A stretch of DNA of 18,638 nt from the NCBI GenBank assembly GCA_018658605.1, contig JABHUV010000188.1, forward strand, positions 1 to 18,638. The letters run 5' to 3'. Position 1 is the stretch's first letter. The number at the start of each line of letters is the position of its first letter. The position numbers and the translations under genes were made by a program. Shown here one piece after another: positions 14,416 to 18,638 of the stretch. The notes below the pieces were generated by a model. It did no database searches. It had not been told where the DNA came from and was given only the letters and a program-made list of their open reading frames with translations. The stretch comes from Planctomycetaceae bacterium. Its GTDB lineage: Bacteria > Planctomycetota > Planctomycetia > Pirellulales > Pirellulaceae.

Positions 14416-15252
14416 CTACCGATCACCCTTAAAATTAATCTGGCCTTTGCCCTCGCTAATATCCCGCCGGATACCGTTGACTAGGAAAGGGCAACCATAC
14501 AATTTCATTCCCTCAAAGTCTTGATTCTCTATTGCGGCTCGATAGGTTTCATACATGACATAGGTTACCCCCTCACGAATCGACGACAGCTCACGATGCC
14601 AGCCTTGCAATTCGTTGCGTTGCACCGGTTTAAAGGAATTGCCAGCAATGGTATTCAATGCCTCAAGCATATGCTGAACCATCACGACGCGTCGGCCATA
14701 GGCCAAAGCCGTACGGTCATTCACCTTGGTAACTTGACCCTTGATAAGTCGATAAGTAACCAGATCGCTCGACATGCTCCAGTAATGGCTGCGAGCTCCA
14801 TCTAGCAACAGCTCCGTAAATGGAATACGCTCGATTGCTGTCAGATTATTCAAACTAAACGGGTTGGCGCTATCCTGATAGCCAATTTCGATCGCACCAT
14901 GTTCCAACCGAGCGAGCGCCAGCACCCAACCAATACCACGACGACGAAAATCATCATTGGGTGTTTTTGGAAATTCATGCAAATACGACTGTTTATATCG
15001 CTGTGCAACCGATCTTCCCGCTAATCTACCAAACTGACGAGAAAGATTTACATAGACACTAAACTCGTCAAGTTCAGATACAATTTCGTTATATGCCTCT
15101 AACTGCTCTGCATTCGCATTCTGTACTAACGGTAACAAGTGATTAAGCGCATTCGCATACTCTTGATAACCTACTATCTGATACGCATCACTCGGGTCGG
15201 GAGCATCAAATGTTGCTAAATAGCCACGCACGGTGCCTTCAACATAATTCAT
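14416..15252 (-). CDS. Uncharacterised cytosolic protein, middle gene of HEPN cassette
   Basis: I do not recognise this 278-aa protein. It has no signal peptide or membrane segment and reads as a mixed, mainly helical soluble protein. Visible landmarks are an acidic N-terminal third, a basic cluster FRRRGIGWVLALARLEHG (about 123-140), a Trp-containing stretch SHYWSMSSDLVTYRL (about 175-189) and a basic, polar C-terminus. No nucleotide-binding loop, HEPN R-x4-6-H pair or nuclease motif was found. Its ATG is only three bases after the TGA of the preceding gene (TGA-GGA-ATG on the minus strand). This indicates translational coupling, probably with roughly matched output. The HEPN gene follows after 77 bases. 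It could be an adaptor, a regulator or an immunity-like partner; all of these are inference from position alone. Confidence 0.7.
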   Translation of the reverse strand: MNYVEGTVRGYLATFDAPDPSDAYQIVGYQEYANALNHLLPLVQNANAEQLEAYNEIVSELDEFSVYVNLSRQFGRLAGRSVAQRYKQSYLHEFPKTPNDDFRRRGIGWVLALARLEHGAIEIGYQDSANPFSLNNLTAIERIPFTELLLDGARSHYWSMSSDLVTYRLIKGQVTKVNDRTALAYGRRVVMVQHMLEALNTIAGNSFKPVQRNELQGWHRELSSIREGVTYVMYETYRAAIENQDFEGMKLYGCPFLVNGIRRDISEGKGQINFKGDR

Positions 15253-15255
15253 TCC

Positions 15256-16470
15256 TCAGTAAAAATATTTGGACTTTGCAACAACTGATCGCGTCGCATA
15301 TTCCATTTTAATACCACCGTTTTCCCAAGACCAAATATACTCATGCCGTCGGCCGACATAAGGTGACGCCAACTCGTTTTCGACCAAAAATGGGTCACTG
15401 GCCTCAGCACGGTCACGAGGCATACGCAGCGCAAATCCCGACGCAGGCACCTTTTTTACATGCTCACCCTTTAGCAATCCGTTGGCCGCGATTCCCTTGC
15501 CGTATCGACCTCGCAACCACCAATGTAAGCCTGTATACAATTGATCCGCAGAACGAAACAACTCTTGATGGGTACCTCGTGCAATTGCCACCGCTCCCGC
15601 AAGTTCACCCAATTTTGGAACAGGCACACCTGCAAAATTCCCCTTGCGCTGCTGCTCTACAAATGCACGCATGATCTTTATGTCTTGGTCCATCGCAAAC
15701 GCCGCTTGCAATCGCACCTTGAGAATCTTGGAATCGCTGAGAATGCCCAATGCCAACTTAATTCGCTGCTCGCGCAAGGACATCTCCCGCATCAAGCGTT
15801 TCTCAGCCTCTGCTTCGATGGTCTGTCGTACAGCTTGAAAGTCAAATGACAGCGTCTTTCGTTCCACGGCGCTTAACCGAGCAGTTTGCAATACCAACTG
15901 TACGGTTCGCCCAGCTATTTCCGCAGTCTGCCCCAGATTGATCAAATCATTCTTGTAGACATGCAAATCCCAGAGAGCACGCTCAAACTCCGCTAACTCC
16001 GTCGGTGCAGCCTCTGCACCTTTATCCGCTTTCATGACCGCAGGACGTAATTCACCGCTGATCACCTTTTCAACTTCCACTTGAAAGTGCGGTACCGTAA
16101 TCAGTAACTCTTTCTTAGTAACCGCAGGTTTAACCACTTTGTGTTGCACCAACAAACTAAACCTAGACCGAGCAAGCACAACGCCCATAGCCTCGATCCC
16201 TTGGCCCGCTAAATACTCATCTATTTCTGCATTTACCGTTCCTCCAACTTGATTAACAATCATCGCACCAGAAAACACGACCATTTCAAGATTTCCCATT
16301 CTGTATGCCGGGATTAATCGTTGGTCTAGTTCTATCTTTACATTAAGGGGAATCGCCGCTTGTATTTGCCGCACAGCGCTCAAATCGATTAATAACGCTA
16401 ACAACACTAACACCATGGAAAATTGCGATGCCACTATTATCCGTGGTGCACGCCTGTCAAACAATTGCAT
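15256..16470 (-). CDS. Uncharacterised exported or membrane-anchored helical protein, first gene of HEPN cassette
   Basis: I cannot place this 404-aa protein in a family. Residues 1-16 are basic, and about 17-32 (MVLVLLALLI core) form one hydrophobic helix ending near IQAA at 36-39. It is either a Sec signal peptide or an N-terminal anchor, so the rest lies outside the cytoplasm. A strand-rich part (42-130, including an LLITVPHFQVEVEK segment) is followed by a long, charged, likely coiled-coil region (about 155-275; AEAEKRLMREMSLREQRIKL). A C-terminal part rich in Trp, Gly and Arg (LHWWLRGRYG at 315-324, HEYIWSWENGG at 376-386) ends in KYFY. No enzyme motif was seen. AGAGGTGG lies about 8-10 bases upstream of the ATG. 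The next gene starts three bases after its stop. A predicted promoter lies at 16526-16554. Confidence 0.72.
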   Translation of the reverse strand: MQLFDRRAPRIIVASQFSMVLVLLALLIDLSAVRQIQAAIPLNVKIELDQRLIPAYRMGNLEMVVFSGAMIVNQVGGTVNAEIDEYLAGQGIEAMGVVLARSRFSLLVQHKVVKPAVTKKELLITVPHFQVEVEKVISGELRPAVMKADKGAEAAPTELAEFERALWDLHVYKNDLINLGQTAEIAGRTVQLVLQTARLSAVERKTLSFDFQAVRQTIEAEAEKRLMREMSLREQRIKLALGILSDSKILKVRLQAAFAMDQDIKIMRAFVEQQRKGNFAGVPVPKLGELAGAVAIARGTHQELFRSADQLYTGLHWWLRGRYGKGIAANGLLKGEHVKKVPASGFALRMPRDRAEASDPFLVENELASPYVGRRHEYIWSWENGGIKMEYATRSVVAKSKYFY

Positions 16471-16525
16471 AATACAGCCACCTCTGTTATCCCAAGGTCA
16501 CAACCAATTAACCTTCAATACAGTC

Positions 16526-16554
16526 ATTATTCTGTCTCCTCGCCCCAAAAGCAA
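16526..16554 (-). promoter_or_regulatory. Predicted promoter of the three-gene HEPN cassette
   Basis: On the minus strand TTGCTT (16554-16549, 3 of 6 matches) stands 17 bases from AATAAT (16531-16526, 5 of 6 matches). Transcription would begin near 16519, about 49 bases before the first cassette ATG. It lies in the 207-base divergent gap shared with the rightmost sulfatase. The -35 is weak, so confidence is modest. Confidence 0.3.
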
Positions 16555-16677
16555 GCAGATATCGCGGTTTGTATACACCACTTCTTGCGTACTATTCTCT
16601 ACGACCTGTAGATGTTCATTCATGGTAAAATACTCAGCTACCAATCACCAACCTTACCGACAAGATCTGGTCCCACT

Positions 16678-18153
16678 ATGCGATACCGTACAATTCTTCT
16701 GTTGCTCCTCACCTTCACGACTGCGCACCTCCAGGGGATAGAAGACACGCGACCCAACCTAGTCATCGTCCTCTGCGACGACCTCGGCAATGGAGACATA
16801 GGATGTTTTGGCAACAAAGTCGTCAGCACGCCACACCTAGATCAATTCGCAGCAACTGGCACAAAGTTTACTCGTTGCTATTCCGCGGCCCCGAATTGCT
16901 CACCCTCACGGACGGGTTTAATGACCGGGCGCACTCCCTACCGTGCCGGCATCCACAACTGGATTCCACTAGATTCCCCCATGCACGTCCGTCGCCATGA
17001 GATCATGCTGTCACGAATCCTTAAAGATGCGGGATACCAAACCTGCCACTTCGGAAAATGGCATATGAATGGAAATCTGATTAACAAAGACCAGCCGCAA
17101 CCTAATGACCATGGTTTCGACTGGTCCTTCGGCACTCAGAACAATGCCTTGCCTTGTCACAAAAACCCGACCAATTTTGTTCGCAATAGAAAGCAGGTCG
17201 GAAATCAACAAGGCTTTGCCGCTGACATCGTAACCGACGAAGCAATACGCTGGATCACCGAAGAACGGGACGCGAAAAAACCGTTTTTTATGTTTGTCGC
17301 CTATCACGAACCACACGAACCCATTGCCTCAAACCACAAATACACCAAGCTCTACGAAAGGAAAGGCAACCCCAGTCGGTATGACCCCAGCGTTTCCAGT
17401 TTCCAAGCACATCACGGAAACCTAACCCAAATGGATTCCGCTTTTGGGCGATTGATGCTCCACCTAGATGAAACACACCTCCGTGATAACACCGTCGTGT
17501 TTTTCACCAGCGATAATGGCCCAGCGATCACCGGTTCACACCCTCACGGCAGCACTGGTGGTCTACGAGACAAGAAAGGCTCCGTTTACGAAGGGGGAAT
17601 CCGTGTGCCAGGCATTCTTCATTGGCCCGCAAAACTAACCCACGCAAAAATCATCGACACTCCTATTTCAGGAGTTGATGTATTACCCACGTTTTGTGAA
17701 ATCGCCAAAGCCAAAATACCAGCAACCCTTAAGCTTGACGGTACAAGTTTCGTTCCAGCACTACAGGGAAAGCCACTCCGTCGCAGCGTTCCACTTTATT
17801 GGCAGTTCCATGGTGCCCGCGGTGAGGATCAAGTCGCAATCATCGATGGTGACTGGAAACTCGTAGGTCAATTTGATGGAGGTAGTTTAAAACCGCATGG
17901 CGACATTTTCAAGGAACACCAGAATCGGATCCATACTGCCAAGGTTGTTCGATATCGACTGTACAACTTAGCGACTGATGAGACAACTGATCTATCGCAG
18001 GCGAACCCAAAAGTATTGAATCGGTTAACAAACGAGATGACTCGTATGTTTTCATCCGTGCAAACTGACAACCCAACATGGCAAGCATGGACTTGGCCCC
18101 GACTCGAGGGCAAGCAGATCAACGCCTACGTCGAGTCACTGAAGAAGCAGTAG
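16678..18153 (+). CDS. Secreted type I sulfatase
   Basis: From the ATG at 16678 the protein is 491 aa with a clean signal peptide (MRYR, then a leucine-rich core, about 20 residues). Metal ligands Asp34 and Asp35 lie in VLCDDLGNGD. The formylglycine motif here is C-S-P-S-R, with Cys74. FGKWHMNG supplies Lys127 and His129, and TSDNGP supplies the second metal pair. GLRDKKGSVYEGGIRVPG is the conserved late strand. An in-frame ATG at 16612 would add 22 polar residues ahead of the signal peptide and spoil it, so I reject it. It diverges from the HEPN cassette and converges on the fuconate dehydratase gene 55 bases away. This placement suggests desulfation of a fucose-containing polymer; that is inference. 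Confidence 0.94.
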   Translation: MRYRTILLLLLTFTTAHLQGIEDTRPNLVIVLCDDLGNGDIGCFGNKVVSTPHLDQFAATGTKFTRCYSAAPNCSPSRTGLMTGRTPYRAGIHNWIPLDSPMHVRRHEIMLSRILKDAGYQTCHFGKWHMNGNLINKDQPQPNDHGFDWSFGTQNNALPCHKNPTNFVRNRKQVGNQQGFAADIVTDEAIRWITEERDAKKPFFMFVAYHEPHEPIASNHKYTKLYERKGNPSRYDPSVSSFQAHHGNLTQMDSAFGRLMLHLDETHLRDNTVVFFTSDNGPAITGSHPHGSTGGLRDKKGSVYEGGIRVPGILHWPAKLTHAKIIDTPISGVDVLPTFCEIAKAKIPATLKLDGTSFVPALQGKPLRRSVPLYWQFHGARGEDQVAIIDGDWKLVGQFDGGSLKPHGDIFKEHQNRIHTAKVVRYRLYNLATDETTDLSQANPKVLNRLTNEMTRMFSSVQTDNPTWQAWTWPRLEGKQINAYVESLKKQ

Positions 18154-18187
18154 GATTTCGTGATTATTGGCGGAGGTCACCACGTGT

Positions 18188-18211
18188 TAAGGCAACCCGT
18201 TAGTTGTCTTA
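18188..18211. terminator. Stem-loop between convergent genes, possible terminator without T-tract
   Basis: TAAGGCAAC (18188-18196) pairs with GTTGTCTTA (18203-18211) across a 6-base loop, giving a 9-bp stem with one G-U wobble. It sits between the sulfatase and the fuconate dehydratase, overlapping the latter's stop codon. Neither side has a T-run, so intrinsic termination is uncertain. It may instead act as a 3' stabiliser. Confidence 0.3.
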
Positions 18212-18638
18212 TCCTTCCACCCGTGCTTGCCATATCGGACCGCTAGGATATTCAAACTCGTCTAAGGATGCCGGTTTCATGGTGATGCTGTAACCTGGTT
18301 CAGACGGCGCTAGATAACACCCATCGCGTATTACTACTGGATGCTCAAAGTGTTCATGTAAATGATCGACATATTCTATCAATCGGCCAGCGGTGGTTCC
18401 ACTGACACAAACAAAATCGAACATCGCCAAATGCTGAACATATTCACACAATCCCACTCCACCAGCGTGCGGGCAAACGGGCACGCCGAATTTTTTTGCC
18501 ATCAAGATAATCGACAAAATCTCGTTCACTCCGCCTACTCGCGTACTATCAATTTGACAAACCGTAATCGCTTGTGCCTGCAATAACTGTTTAAACATGA
18601 TCCGATTTTGACACATCTCGCCAGTTGCCACCCCAACC
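18209..18638 (-). CDS. L-fuconate dehydratase (enolase superfamily), C-terminal part, cut by window edge
   Basis: The reading frame is open to the right edge, and about 143 C-terminal residues are visible. It matches the FucD / ENOSF1 group of the enolase superfamily, which dehydrates L-fuconate to 2-keto-3-deoxy-L-fuconate. ATGE supplies the last metal-binding Glu. 23 residues on, QID supplies the Asp, and 27 further CPHAGG supplies the catalytic His. These gaps equal those between Glu301, Asp324 and His351 of the characterised Xanthomonas FucD (recalled, not looked up). [18 protein letters not shown] and YVDHLHEHF are also family hallmarks. The step belongs to the non-phosphorylating L-fucose pathway in the cytosol. 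A GTG at 18631 is internal, not the true start. Its place beside sulfatases hints at fucan use. The Lys acid/base and first two metal ligands lie outside the window. Confidence 0.9.
   Translation of the reverse strand, partial: VGVATGEMCQNRIMFKQLLQAQAITVCQIDSTRVGGVNEILSIILMAKKFGVPVCPHAGGVGLCEYVQHLAMFDFVCVSGTTAGRLIEYVDHLHEHFEHPVVIRDGCYLAPSEPGYSITMKPASLDEFEYPSGPIWQARVEG

Noticed and set aside
16612..16677. Upstream ATG extending the rightmost sulfatase by 22 residues
   Set aside because: The extension is polar and would bury the signal peptide that begins cleanly at 16678.
13544..16677. Cassette as a transposon or integrative element
   Set aside because: No transposase or integrase, no terminal inverted repeats, no flanking direct repeats and no tRNA were seen by eye around the three genes.

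Overview
The window looks like a chromosomal piece from a marine-type planctomycete, or a close relative in the PVC group. Three gene families that are hallmarks of these bacteria occur together: a large PSCyt1/DUF1587/DUF1592/DUF1588/DUF1585 cytochrome, a DUF1552 protein and a DUF1501 protein. They sit among four type I (formylglycine) sulfatases. Nearly every protein outside the three-gene cassette begins with a Sec or Tat export signal, so most of the locus works in the periplasm or at the cell surface. No rRNA, tRNA, CRISPR array, insertion sequence or integrase was seen. The species assignment is inference.

Layout. Positions 1-356 hold no recognisable gene but contain clustered inverted repeats. 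At 357-3277 (+) a secreted CocE/S15-type serine hydrolase is followed by a seven-repeat VCBS/FG-GAP propeller protein. A sulfatase at 3332-4849 (-) converges on this pair and has its own promoter. At 5009-12163 (+) there is a run of four genes: a heparan-N-sulfatase-like sulfatase, the DUF1592-type di-haem protein, DUF1552 and DUF1501. A third sulfatase lies at 12194-13540 (-). A compact three-gene cassette reads leftward at 13643-16470: an exported helical protein of unknown family, a translationally coupled protein of unknown family, and a HEPN-domain protein with an intact R-x4-H motif. A fourth sulfatase at 16678-18153 (+) converges on the 3' part of an L-fuconate dehydratase gene (18209 to the right edge, -).

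How it may fit together. The four sulfatases belong to visibly different subfamilies, and an L-fuconate dehydratase lies beside them. This suggests exo-desulfation of a sulfated, fucose-containing polysaccharide (fucan type) followed by catabolism of L-fucose through L-fuconate. The CocE-type hydrolase could remove ester groups, and the VCBS propeller may bind carbohydrate or calcium at the surface. The haem/DUF1552/DUF1501 run is typical planctomycetal surface machinery of unsolved function. No glycoside hydrolase or sulfatase-maturating enzyme is visible here.

The best candidate for an undescribed system is the 13643-16470 cassette. A cytosolic HEPN protein, probably RNA-directed, is co-transcribed with two proteins I cannot place, one of them exported or membrane-anchored. 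The gene content does not resemble the polysaccharide genes on either side.
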